Positions 38,930-47,474 are shown, counted from the stretch's first letter. The stretch: 64,000 bases of DNA from Salinispora tropica CNB-440 (GCF_000016425.1 NC_009380.1:1678144-1742143), one strand, 5' to 3'. Notes: a model not told the origin generated them from the sequence alone. Translations and numbers: made by a program.

Positions 38930-39598
38930 CATCGGTGAGTTTCGCGCTGGAAGGTGCTGAATGAGGGTGTTTCTTCCGAAACCGTGACCGGGGTGACCGA
39001 CATCCAGTGTGTGTCCGGAGACCAGGACCTGTGAGGTGTCCTTCTCGTGCAGGTGTCGCCTTGCCATCCGGCCCTTCGAGTCGTACTCCTTGTCGATTGC
39101 GACCATGGCGAGCTGCCGGCGTTTGGCACTGTGGACGTCAGTGAAGTAGTCCTTGACGAAAGCGTCGAACAGCGACGCGCACCGGCTGATCGTGGTGGCC
39201 ACGACCATGCCACCAACACGCACAACACGAGCGGCCTCCCGCCATACCGCAAGGCGATCCGCGTGCTCCGGGAGGTGATACAGCGGCCCGAGCAGCAAGA
39301 CCGCGTCAACGCTGCTAACGACAGCGGGCAGGGCTCTGGCATTCCCGAGAATGGCGGTCACCCCCGGGGGCGCTGCCGCCTCAGCCACATGCTCGGGCAC
39401 CGGTTCGACAACCTGGACGTGGTAGCTGACCTGCGTCAGCGTGCCGGCGTAGGCGTCGGTCGCTCCCGCTATGTCCAGCAATGCCGTGGGCGCATCGGGG
39501 AGCACTCTGGACAAGACGTCCCACGTGCGCAGGAAGCCCAACCTGCCCTGGCCGGCCGCGAGGCGGGCCCGCTCGCCGCCCCGCTGGTGGTACTCCAT
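38930..39598 (-). pseudogene. 3'-disrupted class I SAM methyltransferase
   Basis: The first 165 residues from ATG 39598 look like a normal small methyltransferase: EYHQRGGERARLA, LLDIAGATDAYAGTL (the SAM loop, with Ile-Ala where most relatives have a glycine), VSSVDAVLLLGPLYHLPE and GGMVVATTISRCASLFD. After KDYFTD at about 39137 the frame continues into roughly 65 residues with no resemblance to the family (DKEYDSKGRMARRHL) and then overlaps the UDP-sugar dehydrogenase. The C-terminal third has therefore been replaced or deleted. It is probably non-functional. Confidence 0.65.
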
Positions 39599-39967
39599 GA
39601 TCTCGGATTCAGCATGCAGTCGATCGTGTACCGCTGACCGCAGGCGGACAATCGAATACCTGCCCCGCCGCACCTTTGCTTCCATGTCGCGCTCTCCAGG
39701 CGATTCACACTGCCCGGTTGTGCACACGGCCGTTTCGACAACCTCCGATGAGGACGAGGATGGTGAATGGTCTGGTCATGTTGCGGGAGGCTCATCGGGT
39801 TGCTTCGGTGATATCGGTGCGGCTGACCAGGAGGCGGGGGCCGGAGTGGGTGTATACGCGGTAGGGGTCTTCGCGGTAGCAGGTGTCGCGGATGAAATGC
39901 AATTCGCCGCTCCCGTCGACCCTCACTACGGCCTTTGACGATGGTGATGATCGCGCTGTGATTAAAT
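39599..39967. other. Intergenic stretch with a possible gene remnant
   Basis: Minus-strand frame 39792-39920 reads like part of a real protein (RVDGSGELHFIRDT, THSGPRLLVSRTDI, then a stop), but lacks a convincing start because it runs back into the deleted membrane-gene copy. I do not recognise it. Nothing else is seen. Confidence 0.3.
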
Positions 39968-40180
39968 AGCCCGGCATGAATTGAACCTGGGTTCGTGCCG
40001 GATCTGACTTACCACCTCCGGCCGGCACTGTGGCCCGTTATCTTCGCGTTGACCGCGGCGGCGGTGGGATTCCTGGTGTTCGGCTGGTTCTGCCGGCACC
40101 GGTCGGCGTGGTGGTGGATCTGGCCGCCGGCGACCGCGCTGTGCGTCGCGGTCACTGGGCCGTTCGTTGATCGCCTCTAG
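39968..40180 (+). pseudogene. Internally deleted copy of a small membrane protein gene
   Basis: The start context (AGCCCGGCATGA) and the downstream coding part (TYHLRPALWPVIFALTAA to the stop at 40180) match the intact gene at 40753-41034 on the opposite strand. About 75 bases coding for the first transmembrane helix are missing, and the codons left at the start no longer connect to the frame, so this copy is broken. It lies in inverted orientation to the intact copy, with an IS701 remnant between them. Confidence 0.75.
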
Positions 40181-40200
40181 TGTGCTGAGTCGTTAGTTCG

Positions 40201-40756
40201 TTGGTAACTGGCGGTTGTTCGTGCCGGAGTCCTGGGACGAGGGCTGCGTGCCCGGCCCGGACGGCAAGCCGGCGAACCCGCACGCCCGCAGGCTGCGCCG
40301 CGAGCCGGGGCGAAGAAGTCACCTGTACGACAACAGCTACCGCCTGCCGAGCAGATCGACCAGATCTGCCGCCGGCGGGCGGCATCCAAGGTCCCCGACA
40401 CGCAGCGGTACCGGCCGAACTGGATGATGGCCCTGGAGATGCTCGACGAGCTGGCCGCATGGGGGCTGCGTCCGCCGCTGCTGACCGCCGACGCCGGCTA
40501 CGGTCAGGTCGCCGAGTTCCGCCAGGGCCTGACCGAACGCGGCATCGGCTACATCGTGGCGACCACGTCGTCGACCACCGCGCAACCCGGCCACGCCCAG
40601 CCGGTCGAGGTGCCCTACGCCGGAGTCGACCCGCATCCCACACCGCGCTACCCCCACCCGGCCCGCACCCTGAAAGACCTCGCCCCCGCCTTCGTGGTTG
40701 GCGGCGAGGCTATCAAGTCATCACCGAGCGGCAGCTCAGCCGAACGTCCAATCTAG
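40201..40756 (+). pseudogene. IS701-type transposase remnant (N-terminal and middle part)
   Basis: Two frames encode consecutive parts of a DDE transposase: LFVPESWDEGC near 40213, then after a frameshift at roughly 40320 the segment KVPDTQRYRPNWMMALEML, followed by LLTADAGYGQ, whose Asp is the expected second catalytic residue. The frame ends at 40756 well before the catalytic-Glu domain. No terminal inverted repeats are obvious. The missing C-terminal part type is found at 41171-41530 on the other strand. Confidence 0.7.
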
Positions 40757-41034
40757 AGACGGGCGACGAACGGCCAACTTGCCGCGACGCACAGTGCGGC
40801 CGAGGGCAGCCAGACCCACCACCACGCGGACCGGTGCCGGCAGAACCAGCCGAACACCAGGCATCCCGCCCCCGCCGCGGTCAACGCGAAGATCACAAGC
40901 CACAGCGCTGGCCGGAGGTGGTAAGTCAGATACGGGTAGAACCAGAAGAGCAGGTAGGCGTGCAGCGTCAGCAGCGGCACCAGCACGACCGCCACGACGA
41001 TCACGGTCGCGGTGCGGACCCAGGCCCAGCTCAT
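40753..41034 (-). CDS. Small membrane protein, unknown function (intact copy)
   Basis: A 93-residue protein with three predicted transmembrane helices (TVIVVAVVLVPLLTL; WLVIFALTAAGAGCLVF; WWWVWLPSAALCVAA) separated by short loops. I recognise no family. ATG 41034 is preceded by GAAAGC and an A+T-rich stretch with TTGACG (minus strand) further upstream, a possible promoter. The 3' end abuts the IS701 remnant. A shortened inverted copy lies at 39968. Its location among transposase fragments suggests acquisition or rearrangement with mobile DNA. Confidence 0.65.
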   Translation of the reverse strand: MSWAWVRTATVIVVAVVLVPLLTLHAYLLFWFYPYLTYHLRPALWLVIFALTAAGAGCLVFGWFCRHRSAWWWVWLPSAALCVAASWPFVARL

Positions 41035-41170
41035 GCCGGGCTTTCTAATCTATCGCGGCTATCAGCGTCAAGGCCCGCAGACAGGGCCGACAGACTGCAC
41101 CTAGTACGGCAGCCGCCGTTCGGGATTACGGCTGGGGTTCGAGGCTGAGGCGGCGTGTGTAGTGGGCTCG

Positions 41171-41530
41171 TCAGGCTCGGGCCTGATGCCGTCGTCGCCA
41201 GCCTGACCAGTGCAAACGGTGGGTGAGGTCATTGATCGGGCGGATGATGCAGGCGCTAGTCAGGCGGCGGATCTCGTTGACCGTGAGTGTGATCAGGCCG
41301 GTAACGGTGTGGTCCTGGTCGGCGGCGTCGGCGGCGCAGATCGTCAGGACGGCGAGGGCGGCCAGGGTGACGGTGGTGAACCGGTGCCAGGAATCCCAGC
41401 GGCGGACCTGGTGCTGGTCCAGACCGACCTGGCTCTTGGCGGTCTGGAAGCTTGCCTCGATGCTCCAGCGGATGCCCGCGACCCGCATGAGTTGGGCTAG
41501 GGCGCGGTTTGCCGTGTCGGCCCAGGTGCT
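41171..41530 (-). pseudogene. IS701-type transposase remnant (C-terminal part)
   Basis: The minus strand encodes the C-terminal catalytic part of a DDE transposase: GIRWSIEASFQTAKSQVGLD holds the catalytic Glu, followed by HQVRRWDSWHRFTTVTLAA and a natural-looking end. The upstream portion is absent and the frame runs into unrelated sequence near 41530. It may be the other half of the element represented on the plus strand at 40201-40756. Confidence 0.7.
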
Positions 41531-41539
41531 GGCTGCCCT

Positions 41540-41996
41540 GCTGCGATACTGCCGATCGGGGCTGCGGGGGCAGCGTCGAACTCGCCGTGGCCCGGTGCGT
41601 CGAGGACCTCGACAGCCACCTGCTCGCTGCCGTGCCCCGGAGCCGGACCGGCCGGTGCCCGCGCCGGGGGCGGCGTCGTCGCCCCGATGGCGGACCCGAC
41701 CGGGCCGCTGCGCGGGGTCGGTCAGCACTACGTCGGGCAGCGGGTGGTGGTGTCGTTTGAGCGGACGGGTTGCCGACTCTGGCTGGCCGATGGGCGCCAG
41801 GTCCAGCCGCTAGCCCGAGCCGCCCCCTCGACGCCGCGGTCTCCGCCCTGCGGTTGCCGGGGTGGGAGCACTAGACGAGCATTCCGAAGTCAGGGGCCAA
41901 GGGCGAGCACGTCGAGATGGCCCGTCACGCAATCGCCTGCTCACTCATATTCTCGGATGCCGTCGCCTAGCCCGAATGCCACAATGCCGTAGTGGA
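41540..41996 (+). pseudogene. Condensed remnant of the zinc-finger cassette found at 49.6-52.5 kb
   Basis: Bases 41540-41572 match 49606-49640 (both contain CTGCCGATCGGGGCTGCGG-type sequence). From about 41570 the sequence jumps to a match with 52113-52467, the 3' end of the large zinc-finger gene (VELAVARCVEDLDSHLL, then the VGQHYVGQRVVVSF segment) and its downstream flank. About 2.5 kb between these points is missing. A further small frame change lies near 41640-41830. The join shares CAG with both parents. Confidence 0.75.
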
Positions 41997-42558
41997 GGGC
42001 TTCCGGTGTGCGAGCTGCGGGAACACGCTGAGCGTCCCGGTCCGGTTGGTGGAGCTGCCGGAGGGGCTGCATTGGTCGCTCCTGGATCACCATCACGTGA
42101 ACCCGCCGCTCCTCGACCCCGGCACCTATGTGATCGACGAGGCCGGGTATGGCCATGATCAGGTCGTCGGGACCTTCGTACTGTCACCCGGCGACGTACG
42201 TGGGACACGCTTTGTCCACGACCTCGTTCACACGGGCTGCTGGTCCTTGGTTGGGTGGAACCCGTGTGTGGCCTGCGAGGGCTGTGGTGCCCTGGTCGCC
42301 TCCCGGACGGATGACTGCGGGGTGGCCCAGGAGACGCGCTTCTACCCAGCGATGGTCGTCCGGGAGCCGTATGACGATGGGCCTGATCGCGCCACGGATC
42401 CTTTCGCGCTGATCGCCGACTGGGACAGCCCTGCACCCGACACCAGACGACATGCCTGGGTGCCCAAGCCGACCCGCCCACGTCCCGAACTCATTGCGAC
42501 CCGCTGGGGCGGCCGAGGTGTTAAAGCACATCTCTTTCGAGACGATCCGCCAGCCTGA
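41992..42558 (+). CDS. Hypothetical protein with two Cys-x2-Cys sites
   Basis: A 188-residue protein of unknown function. The N-terminal CASCGNTL and the mid-protein cluster CVACEGCGALVASRTDDCG suggest zinc binding. Acidic and aromatic residues are frequent (LHWSLLDHHHVNPP, TGCWSLVGWNP). The GTG start at 41992 lies inside the sequence shared with the flank of the 50-52 kb cassette (AATGCC ... GTAGTGGAGGG), so this gene would be expected downstream of the intact cassette as well, yet at 52467 the sequences diverge. It is likely that this gene was the original neighbour and was lost from the other copy. Confidence 0.65.
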   Translation: MEGFRCASCGNTLSVPVRLVELPEGLHWSLLDHHHVNPPLLDPGTYVIDEAGYGHDQVVGTFVLSPGDVRGTRFVHDLVHTGCWSLVGWNPCVACEGCGALVASRTDDCGVAQETRFYPAMVVREPYDDGPDRATDPFALIADWDSPAPDTRRHAWVPKPTRPRPELIATRWGGRGVKAHLFRDDPPA

Positions 42559-42665
42559 CGCGCCGGCCGATATCGGCCCTCGACGGCCGGCGTAGGGTCG
42601 GGGAGTAGCCCGTCGCCCGCTCACTGATCGCTCAGGAGCACTGACCGCAATTCGGAACAGCTCGT

Positions 42666-42770
42666 CTAGCAGCGCCCGCTGCTACCGGCCATCAGCCACG
42701 TTGACCGGTTGTCGAGCCGCTCGGGTGCGGTGCTGAGCAGGTAGCCATCGCCGCGAGTCAGGGTGAGCAT
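42666..42770 (-). pseudogene. GNAT acetyltransferase remnant with internal deletion
   Basis: From 42770 down, the sequence matches the first 20 residues of the intact GNAT gene at 53916-54350 (MLTLTRGDGYLLSTAPERLD), then jumps directly to that gene's last codons (D-N-R). Both breakpoints lie in a CTCGAC hexamer present in the parent. Homology also continues upstream to about 42830. The stop differs, so the frame continues for about 14 unrelated residues. Confidence 0.75.
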
Positions 42771-42863
42771 CGGCCCGATGCTGGCCGCCACTCTCCACGG
42801 CTCCAGTAGCCAATTCCCCGACCTTGAGTCCGCCTGATCCACCGGCCGCGCCAACCCGCAGGG

Positions 42864-44975
42864 CTATGGAGTGCCAACCGACGGCCGGGGCGGCTTCCGT
42901 CTCTCGGGAAGTGTGAACTCGGGTGGCGGGTCACCCAGGTGCAGGATCTGCCGGGCCCGGACCTGGGCTCTGGTCGCCGCGCGGACCCGACGGCCCAGGG
43001 CCTCGATGCCGTCGGCGTCCCGCGGCGATGAGGTGTCCGTCTGGGCGGCGGCGAGCCATTCCGCAACGTCAGACGCCGTCTCTCCGGCGTGCGTGGCTCC
43101 CGCCACGGTGTCGCGTGCATGGCCAAGTAGTCGGTCCGCCAGCGCTTCGGCGCGCTCGACGAGGGCGGTTGGTGTGTCGGGGAGTTCGAGGTCCCAGAAG
43201 GCGTTGGTCTCTCCGCGAACGATCATCGCCGAGTCGGGGGACATCGGCGCGGCACCCCTGCGGGCGGGTCCGGTACACAGCGAGTAGTACCCGGTTGACG
43301 GTTTCATGATGGCGACAAACGCGTTGGACGCATGCGCCGCGGAGATGCGACTCCACTCGCCGGTACGCCGGTAGCGGCGGACGGCCGCCGCCCAGGATCC
43401 GGTCGGCGCGGTACCCACGGTTCGGTATATGGCCCGCAGGGCCCCAACGTCGAGATGGCCGTGGTGGGCGTCGGCCATCCGCCGTAGGAACACGTTGCGG
43501 TGGTAGCTGTTCCAGTAGGCGAACTGCATGCCGGCGACGAGGAGCTCGTCGGTGCTCATGCGTCCACTGAGCCATTTGAGCAGCATGCCGGGTGACTTGG
43601 TCATCCCACGCGGTGTGGCTGGCCGGTAGCCGCCCTCCCGGTCCCAGAGCCAGCTCCCGTCGGGGGCCCGCCGCATCCATTCGCTGCGGACCGCGTCGGG
43701 GTGCATGGCACTGTTGTTGGCATACAGGAAGTCGCGTTCACCGAGCAGGCCCGCTTCACGGACAGCGACGGGATCGTCGCGCCCTTCGATGATGTACGCG
43801 TAGTCGGCGTCGGCGTAGAAGCCGCCCACTGTCGCCTGGTCACCACGTCCGACGTCACCGATCGGCCAGCTCTGTTCCATCTCGCGGGCGTCGTGGGCGG
43901 ACGTGGCGTAGCGGAGGAGGTGCCAGACCGATGGCGTGCGTCGCAGGCCGTATCCCCAGGAGTGCCGCGGCTCGAGGAACTTCGGCCCGCCGCCGTGGTG
44001 GACGTAGGCCAGCCCGGATCGACTCATGCCGGGGTGGCCGAAGAACCAGTTGGGACCGACGGTCGGTAGTGTGCCGGCCGCGCTGAAGATGGTGTGCACG
44101 AATGGATGGCCGTCGTCGGGGAAGGCTGCCACGGTTACCTGGTACGAGAGTTCGTGATCGCCCGTGGCGGCGGCGACCAAGGCGCCGTCCGGCGTGGACT
44201 CCCCCCAGGCTGCGAGGGACGTGCAGGCGATCGGGGGTAGTTCGGGTAGCCCGGAGGAGGCGTCGAGCCAGCTTGTGGCCGGTGGTCGGTGCCCCACCCA
44301 CAGATCCATGATCGACGCTCGGTCCAGGTTGACTCCTGACTCGCGCGCGCCGGCCACCCACCCGTCGACGAATCGGCCCAACCAGGGCAGGTGTTCGCCG
44401 TGGACAGCCTCCCACCGGCCGACCTCAACACGCTCGTCGGCGGTGAGCCGGCGCACGCCGTACCGGAGAATCCAGCGACCGAAAATGGCCGCGATCTGCC
44501 GGGCGTACTGCGCGCCCATCTCCTCGTCGCTGCCCCGCAGGACGACCACCGGCGTGATGGCGGGGACCAGGGGAACCCCCTGGCAGTGATCGATCTCGGT
44601 GCCCGCCCGCTCCAGGATGGGGAAGCGGTCTGTCGCGTACGCACCGTTGCCACCGGCGACCAGTGCCTCGATGCGGTCCGCGAGGCGTTGTCCCTCGGTG
44701 AACGCCTGCCGTGCGCGCTTCAGCGCGGTGGTGTCGCCGGTCGCCCGAGCGCGTTCGGCGTGCCACCTGGCCTGGCCGAGCAGGACCGCGGCGGTGTCGA
44801 GCTCGCGAACGCGGCGACGGGTGAGTGGGTCTTGCGGATCCGCCTGGCCGAGGGCCACGTTGACCCTGCACAGGGTCGCGCGGAGGCGGTCCCGGCGTCG
44901 GTAGAGCTGAAAGATCGGCGCTTTCCTGGCCGCCAGCCTGACCGAATCGAGCATTCCTGGCCGGTCAGCCATCAC
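42864..44975 (-). CDS. C45-type (acyl-CoA:6-APA acyltransferase-like) Ntn hydrolase
   Basis: A 703-residue protein. A helical N-terminal part (about 100 residues) precedes a domain resembling C45 autoproteolytic acyltransferases/peptidases: PVVVLRGSDEEMGAQYA, then IACTSLAAWGESTPDG, where Cys251 is the probable N-terminal nucleophile after self-cleavage, TGDHELSYQV, and NWFFGHPGMSRSGLAYVHHGGG. A C-terminal region of about 300 residues contains FLYANNSAMHP and NVFLRRMADAHHG. The substrate is unknown, with amide or N-acyl bonds most likely. There is no signal peptide. Its start overlaps the end of the GbsR/MarR-type regulator gene by 11 bases. Confidence 0.72.
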   Translation of the reverse strand: MMADRPGMLDSVRLAARKAPIFQLYRRRDRLRATLCRVNVALGQADPQDPLTRRRVRELDTAAVLLGQARWHAERARATGDTTALKRARQAFTEGQRLADRIEALVAGGNGAYATDRFPILERAGTEIDHCQGVPLVPAITPVVVLRGSDEEMGAQYARQIAAIFGRWILRYGVRRLTADERVEVGRWEAVHGEHLPWLGRFVDGWVAGARESGVNLDRASIMDLWVGHRPPATSWLDASSGLPELPPIACTSLAAWGESTPDGALVAAATGDHELSYQVTVAAFPDDGHPFVHTIFSAAGTLPTVGPNWFFGHPGMSRSGLAYVHHGGGPKFLEPRHSWGYGLRRTPSVWHLLRYATSAHDAREMEQSWPIGDVGRGDQATVGGFYADADYAYIIEGRDDPVAVREAGLLGERDFLYANNSAMHPDAVRSEWMRRAPDGSWLWDREGGYRPATPRGMTKSPGMLLKWLSGRMSTDELLVAGMQFAYWNSYHRNVFLRRMADAHHGHLDVGALRAIYRTVGTAPTGSWAAAVRRYRRTGEWSRISAAHASNAFVAIMKPSTGYYSLCTGPARRGAAPMSPDSAMIVRGETNAFWDLELPDTPTALVERAEALADRLLGHARDTVAGATHAGETASDVAEWLAAAQTDTSSPRDADGIEALGRRVRAATRAQVRARQILHLGDPPPEFTLPERRKPPRPSVGTP

Positions 44976-45456
44976 CGTTCGCCTCCCACCGTGCCCGCAG
45001 CCCGCCCAGCTCCGCGTCGAGAAAGCGAAGGAACCTTACCGATGCCTCGAGGTCGGCGGTGATCTCGGCATCGGCTCTGCTGCCCCGAAGGGCGACCCCT
45101 TTCTCCAGCAGGTCACACAGCGCGGAGCTGAAGGCACGGAAGCGGTCGACGCCGATCTCGGGCCCCAGTCGTGCCCGGAAGTAGCGTCGCCGTTCACCCG
45201 GCCGGGTGCGCTCACTGATGCGATTGGTCTCCTGCAAACGGCGTAGGCCCGTGCTGACGGCGGCCTTCCCGAAGCCAAGCGTGGACACCAGATCCTCGAA
45301 GGACAGCTCGGGCTCAGCCGACATCAGCAGCAGTCCGTAGATCCGCGCCGAGCTGGGCGGGAACCCCGAGCGTTCGAGGAACAATCCGATCGCCTCGACC
45401 CACTCCCGCTGGGGCGGGTCGAGCTCCACTGTAAGGCTTGTTTGGTTCGGAACCAT
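44965..45456 (-). CDS. GbsR/MarR-family transcriptional regulator
   Basis: A 163-residue winged helix-turn-helix protein of the GbsR type: SGFPPSSARIYGLLLMSAEPELSFEDLV, then the recognition region LGFGKAAVSTGLRRLQE and the wing (ERTRPGERRRYFRA), followed by a C-terminal dimerisation helix. Such regulators repress neighbouring transport or hydrolase genes. It is coupled by an 11-base overlap with the C45-type hydrolase downstream, which is its most likely target. GTG/ATG 45456 is taken as start. No ligand can be inferred. Confidence 0.87.
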   Translation of the reverse strand: MVPNQTSLTVELDPPQREWVEAIGLFLERSGFPPSSARIYGLLLMSAEPELSFEDLVSTLGFGKAAVSTGLRRLQETNRISERTRPGERRRYFRARLGPEIGVDRFRAFSSALCDLLEKGVALRGSRADAEITADLEASVRFLRFLDAELGGLRARWEANGDG

Positions 45457-45745
45457 GCGAACAAACTAGGTGCCGACAGCCGTTGGGTCAACACTCGACG
45501 GGACCGACCGATCCGAGTAGGCCGCCCTGCCGGAGGTTCTCCCCGTGCCATGGGGGAATGGAGGGCGCTGGGATGGCGATCTGCCGTGGGTGGGTTGCCT
45601 CCAACCAACAATGATGTAAGGATCTTGGGGTCAGCCCAAGGGCGGAAGGGGGTGCGTCGATGTTCACCAGTAACTGTTCCGCGCCCCGCCGCCCGCATCG
45701 CTGACCTTCAGTGCGGGGCGCCTCCCATTGATCTGAGGAGAGACC
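45457..45745. other. Intergenic region, no gene seen
   Basis: About 290 bases between divergent genes hold the promoters of the GbsR-type operon and of the VOC gene. I see no conserved coding frame and no convincing promoter. Confidence 0.4.
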
Positions 45746-46123
45746 GTGACCGCACGTTTTCACAACATCTGCGTCGACTGCCCCGACCCGTACGCTCTGG
45801 CGGGCTTCTGGGCCCAGGTCTTCGGGTGCCTTCGGGAGGCCCAACCCGGTGACTCGGAGGTCATCCTGCGGCCCGAGGGTGGTCCGGTACTGCTGTTTCT
45901 GGCCGTTCCCGAGGACAAGGTGGTCAAGAACCGCCTGCACCTCGACCTGGAGCCAACCGATCGGACCCGGGCCCAGGAGGTTGCCCGCCTGATCGAGATC
46001 GGAGCGACGCACGTCGCTGACCACACCCACCCGGACGGCTCAGGCTGGTTCGTGCTCGCCGACCCGGAGGGTAACGAGTTCTGCGTCCTGCGCAGTGCCG
46101 CCGAACGCCCTCAGCGCGACTGA
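45746..46123 (+). CDS. VOC family (glyoxalase-like) protein
   Basis: A 125-residue single-module vicinal-oxygen-chelate protein: HNICVDCPDPYALAGFW at the start, KNRLHLDLEP in the middle and GSGWFVLADPEGNEFCVL at the end, giving the usual beta-alpha-beta-beta-beta fold with a His and Glu as potential ligands. Many such actinobacterial proteins have no known substrate; antibiotic sequestration is one possibility. GTG 45746 follows GAGGAGAG. A truncated relative is at 36195. Confidence 0.88.
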   Translation: MTARFHNICVDCPDPYALAGFWAQVFGCLREAQPGDSEVILRPEGGPVLLFLAVPEDKVVKNRLHLDLEPTDRTRAQEVARLIEIGATHVADHTHPDGSGWFVLADPEGNEFCVLRSAAERPQRD

Positions 46124-46223
46124 ACAGAAACGTGCCGCATGTCTCGTGCCCCTCGGGGCCTACGGGCGAGCGTTGCGGGGGTGTGCCCGTGGCCGGTGGA
46201 CTCCTCGACGTAGGCGGTAAGTG

Positions 46224-46265
46224 ACGGTCCGGCCCGGCGCGTCCCTGCGTGCCGGGCCGGACCGT
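46224..46265. terminator. Strong bidirectional terminator hairpin
   Basis: A perfect 15-bp stem (ACGGTCCGGCCCGGC and complement) with a 12-base loop lies between the convergent VOC gene and the unknown operon ending at 46394. Confidence 0.75.
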
Positions 46266-46310
46266 CGTGCTGCGGCAGCGGCCGGTGACGTCGCGGTCGG
46301 CCCCACCCAC

Positions 46311-46370
46311 CTGGTGCTCGAAGACTCGGCTGTGCTCCTTGCCTGGTGGCCTTCGATATGGGGGTTACTC
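46311..46370 (-). pseudogene. Short remnant of a DUF5753 regulator gene
   Basis: About 58 bases are roughly 80% identical to 48681-48740, the 3' coding region of the XRE-DUF5753 gene (LEGHQVREYSRVFEHL). The rest of the gene is absent. Confidence 0.55.
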
Positions 46371-46393
46371 AGGACTAGTCGTCACGGCCTGCG

Positions 46394-46816
46394 CTACCGG
46401 TACTCGGCGGCAGTTCGTTCGGCCTCGGCGATGAACTCGTCGAGCTGCTCCGGCATCAGGTGAGCGTCCTGCAGAAGCTGTCCGAGGATGAACACCTCAA
46501 CGCCGAGCGCGACGGCTGGGGGGATGTTGTCGGCCAGTTCGGGCTCACCGATAGCAGCGCGGATCAGCCCTTCCATCTCCAGCGCGGGTAGGGCGCTGCC
46601 GTCGTGGTAGTTGGCTCGTGCCGATGAGACGTAACGTGCCACGTCGGCGGGTGTGGTGCCGGGCCCGAAGCGGCGGTTGACCGCTACAGCGAAGGCGGCT
46701 CCGACAACCTGGAGACCGTCCTCCCAATTGGCGCGGTCAAGCTCATCCACCAGAGCGTCGACGTGGTCCCAGTCAGCGTCGGCCAACGCCCGAATCAGAT
46801 CGCCCAGTTTGGTCAC
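46394..46816 (-). CDS. Hypothetical protein, last gene of a four-gene overlapping operon
   Basis: A 140-residue acidic, helical protein (IRALADADWDHVDALVDEL; VEVFILGQLLQDAHLMPEQLDEF) without a recognised family. GTG 46816 lies within the 3' end of the upstream gene (44-base overlap), so expression probably depends on upstream translation. It is cytosolic by composition. Confidence 0.6.
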   Translation of the reverse strand: MTKLGDLIRALADADWDHVDALVDELDRANWEDGLQVVGAAFAVAVNRRFGPGTTPADVARYVSSARANYHDGSALPALEMEGLIRAAIGEPELADNIPPAVALGVEVFILGQLLQDAHLMPEQLDEFIAEAERTAAEYR

Positions 46817-47474
46817 GTCGTCTCCTCAAGCTTGTTACCCGACTACGGATCACCGCTGCGATCCGATGTGCTGCAACACCGGCCAGCAGGCCGACCACGA
46901 CGAGGTTTCCGGCGGCCTCTGCGGTATCAATCTTCGGCCGTGGCGACGCGGCTGGTGTAGTCGGGGTACCTGTTCCGGTGGACTGAGCGCCGCGCGGACC
47001 GTTCGGGTTCCGGAGAATCTTGATCGACTGCTGGACTGCCTGGGTAGCGTTGGTCGTCTGCTCCTGCAACTCGTCGGCCTTGCGTACCTGCCGCTTGAGG
47101 AAGTTGCCCACGTTCGCGCGAGCAACGTCCCGCCGCTGGCTGTCGGCGAGCAGATCCTCGCCAGGGGGCGTTGCGGAGCCCATCGCCTCGCGGCTGGGGA
47201 CGGAGCCGGGTTCGACGATGTTCACATAGCGCGCCAGATGCTGAGCCGCGAGGCTGTTGAGCCGGCCGAGGCGGTTCGCCTTCTCGGACGCAGTGCGGCT
47301 CGTGTCCACCGCTGCCTTCATGCCGGGGCTGGCACTGCCCTGACCGGCGGTGGTGTAGTGCTGGTGCCCCTTCTCGATGTCCGCCTGTGCTCGCATCGCC
47401 GCGACGACGAGGCTGTCCAGCCGCTGGATGGTAGAGGTGAGCTGCGCCACGACCTGGGCGAGCGGACCGCTCAT
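46773..47474 (-). CDS. Hypothetical helical protein with a C-terminal membrane segment
   Basis: A 233-residue protein. The N-terminal 70 residues are amphipathic and resemble the WXG100-like/DUF6244-type helical proteins of Micromonosporaceae (LAQVVAQLTSTIQRLDSLV). A helical middle (LKRQVRKADELQEQTTNATQ) and a Thr/Pro linker follow, then a hydrophobic segment (AAGNLVVVGLLAGVAAH, about residues 187-205) and a basic tail. It therefore looks like a coiled-coil protein anchored at its C-terminus. The start overlaps the preceding gene by four bases (ATGA). No known function. Confidence 0.6.
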   Translation of the reverse strand: MSGPLAQVVAQLTSTIQRLDSLVVAAMRAQADIEKGHQHYTTAGQGSASPGMKAAVDTSRTASEKANRLGRLNSLAAQHLARYVNIVEPGSVPSREAMGSATPPGEDLLADSQRRDVARANVGNFLKRQVRKADELQEQTTNATQAVQQSIKILRNPNGPRGAQSTGTGTPTTPAASPRPKIDTAEAAGNLVVVGLLAGVAAHRIAAVIRSRVTSLRRRRDQTGRSDSGVGRR

